The notes: generated by a model not told the origin, from the sequence alone. A stretch of 64,000 nt of DNA from Paenibacillus daejeonensis DSM 15491 (GCF_000378385.1 NZ_KB899678.1:41187-105186), one strand, 5' to 3'; positions 1 to 7,780 are shown, counted from the first letter of the stretch. Numbers and translations: made by a program.

Positions 1-105
1 ATTACTGACTATGCTTACATCGGCGGACCTAATGCGACTTATTGCATAGAAAACGGTGACGGCACTTTCTACAGTGAATTTTGGGTTCCTGTGGTTAAAA
101 AGTAG
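1..105 (+). CDS. C-terminal end of a GyrI-like / effector-binding-domain protein (partial)
   Basis: Only the last 34 codons are inside the window. The frame is open from base 1 and ends in TAG. The residues include YIGGPNATYCIENGDG and end in FWVPVVKK, which matches the last strand and the conserved WxPV ending of GyrI-like (AraC effector-binding) small-molecule domains. These occur alone or behind a MerR or AraC DNA-binding domain, and nothing here says which. A terminator hairpin follows directly, so this is the end of its transcript. The family call is moderate because so little is visible. Confidence 0.55.
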   Translation: MTDYAYIGGPNATYCIENGDGTFYSEFWVPVVKK

Positions 106-117
106 TATGATTTGAAC

Positions 118-154
118 AAAGGGCCACCCTGAAAATTGCGGATGGCCCCTTTTG
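118..154 (+). terminator. Rho-independent terminator
   Basis: The arms GGGCCA (121-126) and TGGCCC (143-148) flank an AT-rich loop and are followed by CCTTTT. It sits 13 bases after the stop of the GyrI-like gene. Confidence 0.7.
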
Positions 155-191
155 GAGTTCGCTTTTTACCAGCATTCCAATGAAAAACGGA

Positions 192-244
192 TTTACAAGA
201 CACCATTTGGTGTCATATAATTAAAAACGACACCAAATGGTGTC
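192..244 (+). promoter_or_regulatory. Sigma-A promoter with two palindromic operators upstream of the DoxX-like gene
   Basis: A -35-like TTTACA (192-197) or TTACAA (193-198) lies 17-18 bp from a perfect -10 TATAAT (216-221). Two 16-bp palindromes surround the -10: GACACCATTTGGTGTC (199-214) fills the promoter spacer and GACACCAAATGGTGTC (229-244) covers the likely start of transcription. They are identical except for the orientation of the central AT-rich core. A dimeric repressor bound here would block RNA polymerase. The regulator is not identified. The layout suits ArsR- or MarR/HxlR-type repressors, which often control DoxX genes, but no such gene adjoins. Confidence 0.75.
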
Positions 245-303
245 CGTTTAAGGGGCATTATTTTTGGACTGCACATTTGGGAACTATTAAGGAGGAAATG
301 GAC

Positions 304-711
304 ATGAGTAAAAGAAACAAACTTATTTTTTGGATTGCCACCGCTTTGCTTTCGCTCGGTATGCTTAACGTGGGGATTGTTCAATTAATTAGATTGGACG
401 TAGAAGTGGAGACGATGACGATATTGGGATTCCCCCCCTATATAATGACCGTACTTGGCGTTTCTAAAATCTTAGGCGTAATAGCCATTCTTATTCCAAA
501 CTATCCACTTCTTAAAGAATGGGCTTATGCCGGATTTTTCTTCACCTTGGCAGGGGCACTCATTTCACACATAATATTAGATCAACCTTTTGAGAGTATA
601 TTACTCCCCTCGATCTTTCTCATGTTAACTGTTGCTTCGTGGTTTTTTAGACCTGCCAGTAGAAAAACCCATACATCCTATTTAAATCATAAACCCTCGC
701 GGGCGTTGTGA
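304..711 (+). CDS. DoxX-like family membrane protein
   Basis: A 135-residue integral membrane protein with four hydrophobic segments and a conserved-looking GxxKILGV stretch after the second, typical of the DoxX-like family. Members are inner-membrane proteins often linked to redox or thiol stress, and the exact activity is unknown. The ATG at 304 is chosen because AAGGAGG lies 8 bases upstream. The ATG at 298 is too close to that site, and the TTG at 277 precedes it. Expression is probably controlled through the two GACACC palindromes upstream. The gene is monocistronic, with a terminator just behind. The C-terminal tail is short, basic and probably cytosolic. Confidence 0.8.
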   Translation: MSKRNKLIFWIATALLSLGMLNVGIVQLIRLDVEVETMTILGFPPYIMTVLGVSKILGVIAILIPNYPLLKEWAYAGFFFTLAGALISHIILDQPFESILLPSIFLMLTVASWFFRPASRKTHTSYLNHKPSRAL

Positions 712-737
712 GAGACTTGCTTGTTCTCTCAGTGAAA

Positions 738-767
738 ACGGCAGCCGATTCTTTCTTCGGCTGCCGT
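738..767 (+). terminator. Rho-independent terminator of the DoxX-like gene
   Basis: The arms ACGGCAGCCGA (738-748) and TCGGCTGCCGT (757-767) are perfect complements around TTCTTTCT, followed by a T-rich stretch. It lies between convergent genes and may serve both. Confidence 0.85.
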
Positions 768-804
768 CCTCAATTGTCTTTCGTTAACCATGAATGCTAA
801 TCTT

Positions 805-1176
805 CTACTCTCTCCAAAAAGTAGTACAATCAGCCTTTGATGCAATATTAAAATCGATCATTTTTTCAATTAGTGAGTAATCAATCGGATTTTTCCAGGG
901 GAAACGAACTAACTCTTTCGTGTAATCAAATCCAGACTTTTTAATATCCTCTTCCAATTGAGATATTGTAAAACTTTCAGGTGATACGGCTAAATGCTTT
1001 TTCGAGGCGCTAAATCCAATAATAAATGTACCGTGATCCGTAAACATCGGTTGTTTCCATTTGATCACTTCGTTTAGTTGAGGATACTTTTGTCTAATCC
1101 AAGAAAACAGTTCATCCATTTTTTCTCTGTGATCAGGGTCATCGATTCCACCTAAAAAATCAAAAAAGTCTTCCAT
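805..1176 (-). CDS. YdhG/DUF1801-family protein (frataxin-like fold)
   Basis: A 123-residue soluble protein of the DUF1801 / YdhG-like family. Visible hallmarks are the helix-rich start, the EVIKWKQPMFTDHGTFIIGF strand pair, the KKHLAVSP motif and a C-terminal pair of helices ending in FWRE. The family adopts a frataxin-like fold. The Bacillus member YdhG (Fra) has been described as an intracellular iron chaperone for Fe-S and haem assembly, but most members are uncharacterised, so the iron role is inferred. The start has an AAAGGAGG site 8 bases upstream. The downstream hairpin faces the DoxX-like gene and could terminate both. Confidence 0.8.
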   Translation of the reverse strand: MEDFFDFLGGIDDPDHREKMDELFSWIRQKYPQLNEVIKWKQPMFTDHGTFIIGFSASKKHLAVSPESFTISQLEEDIKKSGFDYTKELVRFPWKNPIDYSLIEKMIDFNIASKADCTTFWRE

Positions 1177-1203
1177 TATTATTCCTCCTTTAATTCATTA
1201 CCG

Positions 1204-1821
1204 TTAGAGATCAGAGTCGGTAGCAATCAATTTATAGATCACTGCCCAGTTGGTCTTCTCTAGCTGCTCAGGTGAGAGGTCTACCGTATGAAGAACTGAC
1301 TGACTATTGGCTTGCAACCCCCAGATGGCCACTTCACCGTCTTCGGGCGAGATACTTTGTTCTTGATGCATTAGTATAGATGCAAAAGCGGCGTGAGCTT
1401 CCATCGCATCAAAGGTATATTCATAGCCGACATGACCGCTTTCATTATAAAAGACGCTTTTCGTATGATATTGGGTATGATCCTCATCGTTCGTCGTTTT
1501 ATTGATCGAAATAATGACTTCACCCTCCCACGATCGTAAGCTGTTCCCTGCATCCTGGGTTAAAAAACCGCCTAATTGGGAGTGAACCTCCTGAAGCTCA
1601 CCGTTCACCCAAACCTCAGCCATGAGTTGAATGGATTCCTTCTGCCCTCGATATTGGACGTTCACAGCTCCTGCATGTTCCATAAAGCCTTTGAATTTCG
1701 CGGCTTCTCCACCGAACAATTCCGTCGGCGCAACTTGAAATATCGGTTCTCGGTTCGTTGAACAACCCAGCACGCTGATCATGAGCAATAGCAATGCAGG
1801 TATGTATAATCGTTTTTTCAT
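1204..1821 (-). CDS. Secreted lipoprotein of unknown function
   Basis: A 205-residue protein with a classic lipoprotein signal: basic MKKR, a hydrophobic core and the lipobox VLGC, so it should be anchored to the outer face of the membrane after lipidation of Cys20. The mature part is mostly beta-strand-like with a repeated acidic/threonine pattern and no recognised catalytic motif. AGGAGGGG lies just before the ATG. It is 27 bases upstream of the YdhG-like gene on the same strand and could be cotranscribed with it. I do not recognise the family. Confidence 0.75.
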   Translation of the reverse strand: MKKRLYIPALLLLMISVLGCSTNREPIFQVAPTELFGGEAAKFKGFMEHAGAVNVQYRGQKESIQLMAEVWVNGELQEVHSQLGGFLTQDAGNSLRSWEGEVIISINKTTNDEDHTQYHTKSVFYNESGHVGYEYTFDAMEAHAAFASILMHQEQSISPEDGEVAIWGLQANSQSVLHTVDLSPEQLEKTNWAVIYKLIATDSDL

Positions 1822-1877
1822 TTCCCCTCCTAGTGTTCATTATCAATTATCCAATTTTCATAATACCATATTATGGA

Positions 1878-2672
1878 CTAGATTTTCTTAAGCAACGGCC
1901 GGAACATGCTGCCAACCACTTGCAATACTATGGTTCTGGGTAGGAGTCGGGGCAACTGGGCCATGATGTAATTACGAACGCCTACGATTTTATTGCTTTT
2001 GTTTCGATCGACAGCTTGAAAAGCTGCGTGAACCACATCTTCCGGCTCCATGCGTTTACTTGTCAGCTCGTCTGTTCCCGAAACCGTATGAAATGAACTT
2101 TTGGTCTCGCCCGGGCACAAGGCTACAATACGAACCCCGCGCGATTGGTACTCTGCCCAAAGAGCCTCTGTAAAGGATAGTACATAAGCTTTAGTCGCGC
2201 CATAAACAGCCATGTAAGGCGCTGGCTGAAAGGCTGTCATCGATGCTACGTTAATTACAACCCCTCTAGATGAAACTAACATGGGGCCAAGACAGAGGTG
2301 TGTCAGTGCTGTCAGAGAGGCAACATTTAATTGGATTTCCTGCATCAACCGTTCAGGTGACAACTGATGAAAGGCCCCCATCGTTCCAAAGCCCGCGTTG
2401 TTCACCAGGATGTCTATGGTTAGTTGACGATCAGTAAGCTCCTTCGCCAAGTGGTCAACAGATGTAGGATCGGCGAGATCCGCTGTTATGACGTGCACCT
2501 CCACACCATACGATGTCTTCAACTCATATGCCAGCTGTTCCAGCCGATCCCGTGAACGAGCAACCAGGATGAGGTGACAGCCTGTGCGGGCCAATTGCTC
2601 AGCAAAAGCCTTGCCGATTCCTGAAGAAGCACCTGTCACTAAAGCGGTCTGGCCGGTGTAATTCCATGTCAT
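1878..2672 (-). CDS. SDR-family short-chain dehydrogenase
   Basis: A 264-residue classical short-chain dehydrogenase/reductase. The cofactor motif TGASSGIG is at residues 13-20, NNAG at 91-94, and the catalytic Ser144, Tyr157 and Lys161 sit in VAS and YGATK. The Arg/Ser pair after strand 2 (VARSRDRL) favours NADPH. It is cytosolic with unknown substrate and resembles DltE/YqjQ-type SDRs. The ATG at 2672 is preceded by GGAGGG 7 bases upstream; the upstream in-frame ATG at 2714 lies inside the operator and has no ribosome site. It sits behind the ArsR gene, and its leader carries a second copy of the ArsR-gene operator, so it is probably the main target of that repressor. Confidence 0.88.
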   Translation of the reverse strand: MTWNYTGQTALVTGASSGIGKAFAEQLARTGCHLILVARSRDRLEQLAYELKTSYGVEVHVITADLADPTSVDHLAKELTDRQLTIDILVNNAGFGTMGAFHQLSPERLMQEIQLNVASLTALTHLCLGPMLVSSRGVVINVASMTAFQPAPYMAVYGATKAYVLSFTEALWAEYQSRGVRIVALCPGETKSSFHTVSGTDELTSKRMEPEDVVHAAFQAVDRNKSNKIVGVRNYIMAQLPRLLPRTIVLQVVGSMFRPLLKKI

Positions 2673-2700
2673 GGTATTCCCTCCGTTTATCTTAATAATT

Positions 2701-2724
2701 AAATGATTAAACATTTGATCATTT
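2701..2724 (-). promoter_or_regulatory. Putative ArsR-family operator upstream of the SDR gene
   Basis: The dyad AAATGATTAAA / TTTGATCATTT with a 2-bp centre has one mismatch between arms. It is almost identical to the dyad in front of the ArsR gene (3160-3183). It lies 29 bases upstream of the SDR start, in the 98-bp gap after the regulator gene, so the SDR gene may have its own repressed promoter. Confidence 0.75.
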
Positions 2725-2770
2725 ATGGTGAAGAAAATGACTCTCTTCTAAAGAAAGTCAGATGGTAAGC

Positions 2771-3139
2771 TCAGGATTTGGCGGGGTCCTCCAGAATACT
2801 CTCAGCAAGTCGTACAATGGTTTTCAATTGCGCTACGACCGAATCACCCATGGCAAGATTATAATAGACCTCGGTCCTCTCTTTTACAGAGGTTAAAATG
2901 CCTGCCTGCTTCATAATTCTCAGATGGTGGGAGATAGCTGGGCGGGACAAGGAGGATTGCTCGACGACTTCGGCTATGTTGAGCCGTTTGGCGAGCATGA
3001 ACTTCATAAGAAGATCTTGTCGAACCGGATCAGCCAACGCCTTAAAAACATCGGTAGACTGTTTAATTTCCGAGATCAGCGCTTGTTTCTTCTCTAATAG
3101 CTGCTGGTTAGCATCCTGGATTTCATGCGACAGTGTCAA
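2771..3139 (-). CDS. ArsR-family winged-helix repressor
   Basis: A 122-residue regulator. Residues 30-100 carry the ArsR winged helix: VFKALADPVRQDLLMKFML, then the recognition helix SLSRPAISHHLRIMKQAGIL and the wing VKERTEVYYNL. An N-terminal helix of about 28 residues is longer than in metal-sensing ArsR proteins, and no CxC metal-binding pair is seen, so it is probably not a metal sensor. The start is TTG, with AAGGTGG 7 bases upstream. Its promoter and the SDR leader share the same palindrome, which implies autorepression and control of the SDR enzyme. The natural inducer cannot be told from sequence. Confidence 0.85.
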   Translation of the reverse strand: MTLSHEIQDANQQLLEKKQALISEIKQSTDVFKALADPVRQDLLMKFMLAKRLNIAEVVEQSSLSRPAISHHLRIMKQAGILTSVKERTEVYYNLAMGDSVVAQLKTIVRLAESILEDPAKS

Positions 3140-3159
3140 TTCTTCACCACCTTAAGATC

Positions 3160-3216
3160 AAATGATTAAATGTTTAATCATTTATTCATATTAGCGGATT
3201 CTGATTGGTAAATCAA
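3160..3216 (-). promoter_or_regulatory. Promoter and operator of the ArsR-SDR operon
   Basis: Read on the minus strand: -35 TTGATT (3211-3216), 17-bp spacer, -10 TAATAT (3188-3193). A perfect dyad, AAATGATTAAA-TG-TTTAATCATTT, follows at 3160-3183 over the expected transcription start. A dimeric ArsR protein bound there would block initiation. Confidence 0.75.
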
Positions 3217-3332
3217 GTGAATATTTGTCTTTCGATGGCTACCTTATCTAACCGATAGAAGGTAGCTTTGCTTAATCCGCTCGATCTGGCGAGATGTACT
3301 AAAAGATGTATGTTCTTGTCCCTCTAATCTTG

Positions 3333-3986
3333 TTACTCAACAGATACGCCAAGCATTTTGTTTCGCTCTTTAAACCTCTCGTTATGTGAGGATACATAAG
3401 CCATTCTCGGCGCCTCGGGATCCAGATACCGTTTGGTGCTGTTAAGCGCTAAGGCCGCGTCCGTGAATGCCCCTGCAATCAGGTTGAGCTTGCTTTCGAA
3501 GTTGGCAAAGTCGCCAGCTCCGAAGATGCCCGGCAAGTTCGTCTCAAGTCTTGGGCTGACAAAGATGTTCCAGTCGTCCATATCCAGTCCCCAATCCTTG
3601 ATGCCTGTAAAATCGGACTTCAGTCCATGGTTGACGATCACCTCGTCTATCTCTAGCTCGCGTGACTCACCTGATTCGGTATGGGTGATCGTCACCCGTT
3701 CAATTGTCTTTCCATTGCCGCTGTATAGTTGTGTGAGTTCATAAGGCGTAAGAACATCAGCGGCAGACTCCTTCATGCGAACAATGTTTTTCTCATGTCC
3801 GCCGAAGTTGTCCCGCCTATGCACGACGGTGACATGAGCAGCGATGGGAACCAGTTCGTTCACCCAATCGACAGCAGAGTTTCCCCCACCTGAGATAAGG
3901 ACTCGTTTCCCCCTAAAAGGCTCCAATTCCTGCACCGTATAATTCAAGCTGTTCAGCCAAGTAATGTCCTCCTCCAGCCGGCTCAT
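3333..3986 (-). pseudogene. 5'-truncated ferredoxin-NADP(+) reductase (YumC/YcgT type)
   Basis: 217 residues match the C-terminal two thirds of thioredoxin-reductase-like ferredoxin-NADP reductases. The NADPH-binding fingerprint GGGNSAVDW is near residue 32, VHRRDNFGG follows, and the late FAD motif GIFGAGDFANFESKLNLI is near residue 155. Intact family members run about 330 residues and begin with a GxGPAGL FAD-binding fold, which is absent here. The sequence between this ORF and thrS holds no open continuation. No good ribosome site precedes the ATG. A near-perfect Fur box lies 16 bases upstream, and the Bacillus YcgT gene is known to be Fur-controlled. It is most likely a remnant, although a shortened protein could still be made. 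Confidence 0.7.
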
Positions 3987-4001
3987 GTAATGCCCGTGCT
4001 T

Positions 4002-4016
4002 TGAAAATCATTATCA
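4002..4016 (-). promoter_or_regulatory. Fur-box-like element
   Basis: On the minus strand it reads TGATAATGATTTTCA, 14 of 15 matches to the classical TGATAATNATTATCA Fur box. It lies 16 bases upstream of the ATG of the truncated reductase. Per and Zur boxes are similar, but the centre fits Fur best. Confidence 0.65.
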
Positions 4017-4175
4017 ACATCATTTTAGCTTCTACCGATTGACACTTACAATGGACAAAGTCGACGGTTGCTTTATACAAATTGGAGGATGCAGCCCTTC
4101 CGGTCGCAAGCAACACCAAATCAAGCTAGTGATCGCAAGATATCCTCTATTTTTTTGCCGTTGGAAATGATGCTG
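4017..4175. other. Short non-coding gap between thrS and the truncated reductase
   Basis: All frames are broken by stops. On the minus strand short stretches still look protein-like, such as SIISNGKKIEDILRSLA then a stop, and in another frame DLVLLATGRAASSNL. They belong to different frames and could be debris of the missing reductase N-terminus or of another gene. No confident match is possible by eye. Confidence 0.4.
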
Positions 4176-6089
4176 TCAACGTTTGCTTTGATTCTCTTCC
4201 AGCAACCGCTCCTTTATAGCTGCAACCTCCATCACCCCAAGGTCGCCTTCTCCACGTCGGCGGATGGACGCTGTTCCCGAACTTCGCTCATTTTCACCGA
4301 GCACAAGCATATAGGGAATCTTTTCTTGTTGTGCAGCCCGCATTTTATAGCCGAGCTTCTCATTTCGCAGATCCACTTCCACTCGAATTCCTGCAGCCAC
4401 AAGCATCGACTTGACTTGCAAGGCATAGTCCGCAAACGCATGTGATACTGGCAATATTTTTACTTGAACAGGAGCCAACCACAGCGGGAATGCCCCACTG
4501 TAATGTTCTGTTAGAATCCCGAGGAAGCGATCGATAGAGCCATACACGGCGCGGTGGATGACAACCGGACGATGCTTCTGTCCATCCTCACCAACGTACG
4601 ATAGGTCAAACTTCTCAGGCATCTGAAAATCGAGTTGAATAGTTGCACATTGCCAGCTTCTCTTTAACGCATCAAAGATATGAAAATCGATTTTCGGACC
4701 GTAGAACGCACCATCTCCCGCGCTAATCTGATATTCTACTCCCCGATGGTCGAGAACATTTTGTAGCGCCCCTTCTGCCTGCTCCCATAGTTCGTTTGAA
4801 CCCATCGCATCCTCGGGCTTAGTCGAGAGTTCAATCCGGTATTCAAAACCAAACACTCGGTACATGTCATCGATTAATGCGATCACCCGACCAATTTCAT
4901 CTTCGATCTGATCCGGACGAACAAAGATATGTGCATCATCTTGGCAAAAAGTCCTCACTCGCATCATCCCATTCAGCGCACCTGAAAATTCATGTCTATG
5001 CACCTGACCGAGCTCGGCTAGACGGATCGGAAGCTCACGGTATGAGTGTAGACTATTCTTGTAAATTAACATGTGCCCTGGGCAGTTCATTGGTTTTAGT
5101 GCAGACTTTACGTCGTCCACTTCTGTAAAATACATGTTTTCACGGTAATGATCCCAGTGTCCAGATTGTTCCCACAGACGCTGGTTCATCATCATAGGTG
5201 TCCGAACCTCTTCATACTCGCGGCGCTCTTGAAGGTCACGAGAAAAGTTTTCAAGCTGAGTGCGGATTGTCATCCCTTTGGGTAAATAGAACGGCATCCC
5301 TGGCGCTTCCTCGGAGAACATGAACAAGTCGAGTTCTTTGCCTAGCTTACGGTGATCACGCTTCTTCGCTTCTTCCAGCAAGCGCAAGTGCTCTTCCAAC
5401 TGCGCTTTCTTCGGAAATGCAGTACCATAAATGCGTTGAAGCATTTTGTTCTTCGCGTCACCACGCCAGTAAGCGCCAGCTACGTTTAGAAGCTTGAATG
5501 CCTTAATGCGGCCAGTTGACGGCAGATGAGGTCCGCGGCACAGATCCATGAACTCGCCTTGGCTATAGATGGAGAGGACTGAATCTGCTGGCAAATCATG
5601 AATCAGCTCCAGCTTGTATGGATCGCTCAGTTCCTGAAATATCTGGATCGCTTCTTCACGATTCACCTCTCTACGGACGATGGGACTATTCTCTTGGATG
5701 ATGTTCTCCATTTCCTTCTCGATTGCTCCCAAATCATCAATTGATATGGGAACATTGAGATCGATATCGTAATAAAAACCATCTTCTATGACTGGCCCGA
5801 CTCCGAGCTTAACGTTGTGCTCACCGAATATTCTACGCAAAGCCTGAGCCATCACATGAGCCGTACTGTGGCGTAGAACTTCAACTCCTCCCTCGTTTTC
5901 AAGGGTTAGAATCTCAACAGAACAATCCTCTTGAATAGGTGCTGCAAGATCGACCAACTTCCCGTTCACTTTCCCGGCTACTGCACTTTTTCTCAGTCCT
6001 GCGCCGACCGATTCCGCTATCCCTTCAACAGTTATCCCGGCCTTATATTCGCGTTCGGCACCGTCCGGGAAGATAATCTTAATGCACAT
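4176..6089 (-). CDS. thrS: Threonyl-tRNA synthetase
   Basis: A 637-residue class II aminoacyl-tRNA synthetase that charges tRNA-Thr. Domains in order: TGS (1-62), editing/SAD domain with HSTAHVMAQAL near residue 73, the catalytic core, and a C-terminal anticodon-binding domain from about residue 540. The zinc ligands are Cys336 in MNCPGHM, His387 in DDAHIF and His512, matching Cys334/His385/His511 of the E. coli enzyme. The ATG at 6089 (MCIKIIFPDG) is preceded by AAGGATG. An earlier TTG lies in the terminator tail. Length and the tandem T-box leader resemble Bacillus thrZ, the inducible second synthetase, more than the single-T-box thrS, so this may be the thrZ-type copy. Confidence 0.95.
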   Translation of the reverse strand: MCIKIIFPDGAEREYKAGITVEGIAESVGAGLRKSAVAGKVNGKLVDLAAPIQEDCSVEILTLENEGGVEVLRHSTAHVMAQALRRIFGEHNVKLGVGPVIEDGFYYDIDLNVPISIDDLGAIEKEMENIIQENSPIVRREVNREEAIQIFQELSDPYKLELIHDLPADSVLSIYSQGEFMDLCRGPHLPSTGRIKAFKLLNVAGAYWRGDAKNKMLQRIYGTAFPKKAQLEEHLRLLEEAKKRDHRKLGKELDLFMFSEEAPGMPFYLPKGMTIRTQLENFSRDLQERREYEEVRTPMMMNQRLWEQSGHWDHYRENMYFTEVDDVKSALKPMNCPGHMLIYKNSLHSYRELPIRLAELGQVHRHEFSGALNGMMRVRTFCQDDAHIFVRPDQIEDEIGRVIALIDDMYRVFGFEYRIELSTKPEDAMGSNELWEQAEGALQNVLDHRGVEYQISAGDGAFYGPKIDFHIFDALKRSWQCATIQLDFQMPEKFDLSYVGEDGQKHRPVVIHRAVYGSIDRFLGILTEHYSGAFPLWLAPVQVKILPVSHAFADYALQVKSMLVAAGIRVEVDLRNEKLGYKMRAAQQEKIPYMLVLGENERSSGTASIRRRGEGDLGVMEVAAIKERLLEENQSKR

Positions 6090-6120
6090 GTTCATCATCC
6101 TTTTTTGTTTTTTTGGCAAT

Positions 6121-6400
6121 AAAAAACACTCATCCCCTGGTAAGGGACGAGTGCGTGTTGAGCTCGTGGTTCCACCCTAAATTCGATTCGCTTGAAGCGA
6201 ATCCTCATTCAGATTCGATAACGGGAACTCCCGGCGATATATACTCTCAAAGAAACCTTTGATTTCCATAACGCAGCTGCAAGGTGGTAAATCCTTAAGC
6301 TTGTCGAAGAGGATCTCAGCCGATGTCCTCTCTCTCTGGGCGACTCACATGAAAGACTCATGTCCTTGGTCAAAGCCATTGTTTTATTCTGTTAAGAAAA
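6121..6400 (-). promoter_or_regulatory. Threonine T-box riboswitch, proximal copy
   Basis: The minus strand carries the T-box sequence AGGGTGGAACCACG (6165-6178), followed by the terminator CACTCGTCCC / GGGGATGAGTG and a T-run (6121-6156). In the Stem I region the candidate specifier is ACC (6286-6288) followed by A, which is a threonine codon. Uncharged tRNA-Thr should pair with the specifier and the T-box bulge, favour the antiterminator and let transcription proceed into thrS. It lies directly after a second, closely similar T-box. Confidence 0.92.
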
Positions 6401-6402
6401 CA

Positions 6403-6667
6403 AAAAAACGCACATCATCCCATGTAAAGGGACGAGTGCGTGTAAGCTCGTGGTTCCACCCTAAATTCAACTCGCTCGAGGCGAATCCTCATTCAGATTC
6501 GATAACGGGAATTCCCGGCGATACATACTCTCAAGGAATCCCTTGATTTCCATAACGCAGCTACAAAGTGGTAAGTCGTTAGGCTTGTTGAAGAGGATTT
6601 CAGCAATGTCCTCTCTCTCTGGGCAACTCGCATGAATGACTCTTGTCTTTGATCCTTGCTTTTGTTG
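6403..6667 (-). promoter_or_regulatory. Threonine T-box riboswitch, distal copy
   Basis: This is a diverged duplicate of the proximal T-box, with T-box sequence AGGGTGGAACCACG at 6449-6462. The candidate specifier ACC (6570-6572) sits in the same TTACCAC context as the other copy. Its own terminator, GCACTCGTCCC / GGGATGATGTGC with a T-run, spans 6403-6440. Both leaders must be read through before thrS is transcribed, which should make the response to threonine starvation steeper. Confidence 0.92.
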
Positions 6668-6673
6668 TTCTCA

Positions 6674-6702
6674 ATTAAATCAGATAAATCAGGAAATGTC
6701 AA
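6674..6702 (-). promoter_or_regulatory. Sigma-A promoter of the thrS leader
   Basis: On the minus strand: perfect -35 TTGACA (6697-6702), 17-bp spacer, -10 TTTAAT (6674-6679). Transcription would begin near 6667 and produce a leader of about 580 nt. Confidence 0.85.
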
Positions 6703-6807
6703 CTAGGCTGAATGATGAAAAATATTTCTTTCCCCCGCAACAAAATGGAAAAACTTTCGTTTAATTATTATATGGGAAAATTTAAATGAATCTATCAGGA
6801 GGATGTA

Positions 6808-7665
6808 ATGATGTTAAAAAAGTTAGTGTTATCGGCCGCATTGGCCTCCCTGCTCACGACTTCCCTCACACCTGCATTGAGCTCAGCCGCCGATCAAACG
6901 ACATTAAACAATGGTAAATTGATGGACAATCGTTTGATGATTCCATTACGTGCGGTAACGGAGCATTTGGGTGCGCCGGTGGATTGGCATGCAGCATCCA
7001 AGACCGTGACAATTCATAGGCAGGATTCCAGGCTTTTTCTCCCTGTTAATTTTAAGCGAGCCCTAGCGTACTTCCCTACTACGGAAGAGCCAGGTATAGA
7101 ATACCGCATTGAACGCATTGACCTTGATGCACCGGCTCAAATTGTGGATGGGCGAAGCTACGTGCCGCTGCGTTTTGTCAGTCAGGCCTTGGGTGCGCAG
7201 GTAGATTGGAATAACCAATCCAAACAAGCGACCATTGTAACTGGAAATCAGCAGATCGTAGTACGTCCGGAGCAACCAACGGTTCAAATCCCGGCAGCCA
7301 GGCAGTTGACCGATGCGCGTCTGAAGCAGCTATCCGATAAATTGAATGAAGTCGCGACTCTATCTTCCGTGCAGAACATTCGTGCCGCCTACAATTCATT
7401 TTTTACAAAGCAATTGCTGGATAAGTTAATTCGTGAGGGCGGCATTGCATTAGAAATGCAATTTGAGCCCCCCGTGTCTTCTGTTCAATACACCAGTTCG
7501 ACGACAGCTACGGTAACCCAATCCTTAATTGTTGGGAATAGCCTGAATGCCGAAGAAAATTATGTACATGACCGGGTCCTATTATTCCGCTTCGTGGATG
7601 GAAGCTGGAAAATCGACGATGCCACGTACGCATTCCGAACCATCCTTAATCTTGGTTATCATTAA
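6808..7665 (+). CDS. Secreted stalk-domain (copper amine oxidase N-terminal type) protein
   Basis: A 285-residue exported protein. A signal peptide (about residues 1-28, ending SSAA) is followed by two halves of a copper-amine-oxidase-N domain: NRLMIPLRAVTEHLGAPVDW and, after an insert, RSYVPLRFVSQALGAQVDW. Despite the name these are non-catalytic cell-envelope stalk modules, very common in Paenibacillus. The C-terminal 130 residues resemble an NTF2-like fold and end with a strand pattern around GSWKIDDATYAF. No metal or active-site residues are evident. AGGAGG lies 8-9 bases before the first of two adjacent ATG codons. The role is probably structural or ligand-binding at the cell surface. 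Confidence 0.85.
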   Translation: MMLKKLVLSAALASLLTTSLTPALSSAADQTTLNNGKLMDNRLMIPLRAVTEHLGAPVDWHAASKTVTIHRQDSRLFLPVNFKRALAYFPTTEEPGIEYRIERIDLDAPAQIVDGRSYVPLRFVSQALGAQVDWNNQSKQATIVTGNQQIVVRPEQPTVQIPAARQLTDARLKQLSDKLNEVATLSSVQNIRAAYNSFFTKQLLDKLIREGGIALEMQFEPPVSSVQYTSSTTATVTQSLIVGNSLNAEENYVHDRVLLFRFVDGSWKIDDATYAFRTILNLGYH

Positions 7666-7685
7666 TAAGCAATACAACTAAACCA

Positions 7686-7727
7686 AGCGCACACCTTCGA
7701 CTACGGTCATAAGGTGTGCGCTCTTTT
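7686..7727 (+). terminator. Rho-independent terminator
   Basis: Perfect 12-bp arms AGCGCACACCTT (7686-7697) and AAGGTGTGCGCT (7711-7722), followed by CTTTTCATTT. It ends the stalk-domain gene. Confidence 0.9.
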
Positions 7728-7780
7728 CATTTCGAGACTTATTCGATTCTAATGATTTCCTGTATTGTTGGTGTGATAAT

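Noticed and set aside
3913..4119. Minus-strand ORF with a LVLLATGRAASSNLY stretch
   Set aside because: Its C-terminal part is the reductase remnant read in another frame; the rest is too short to name and lacks a ribosome site.
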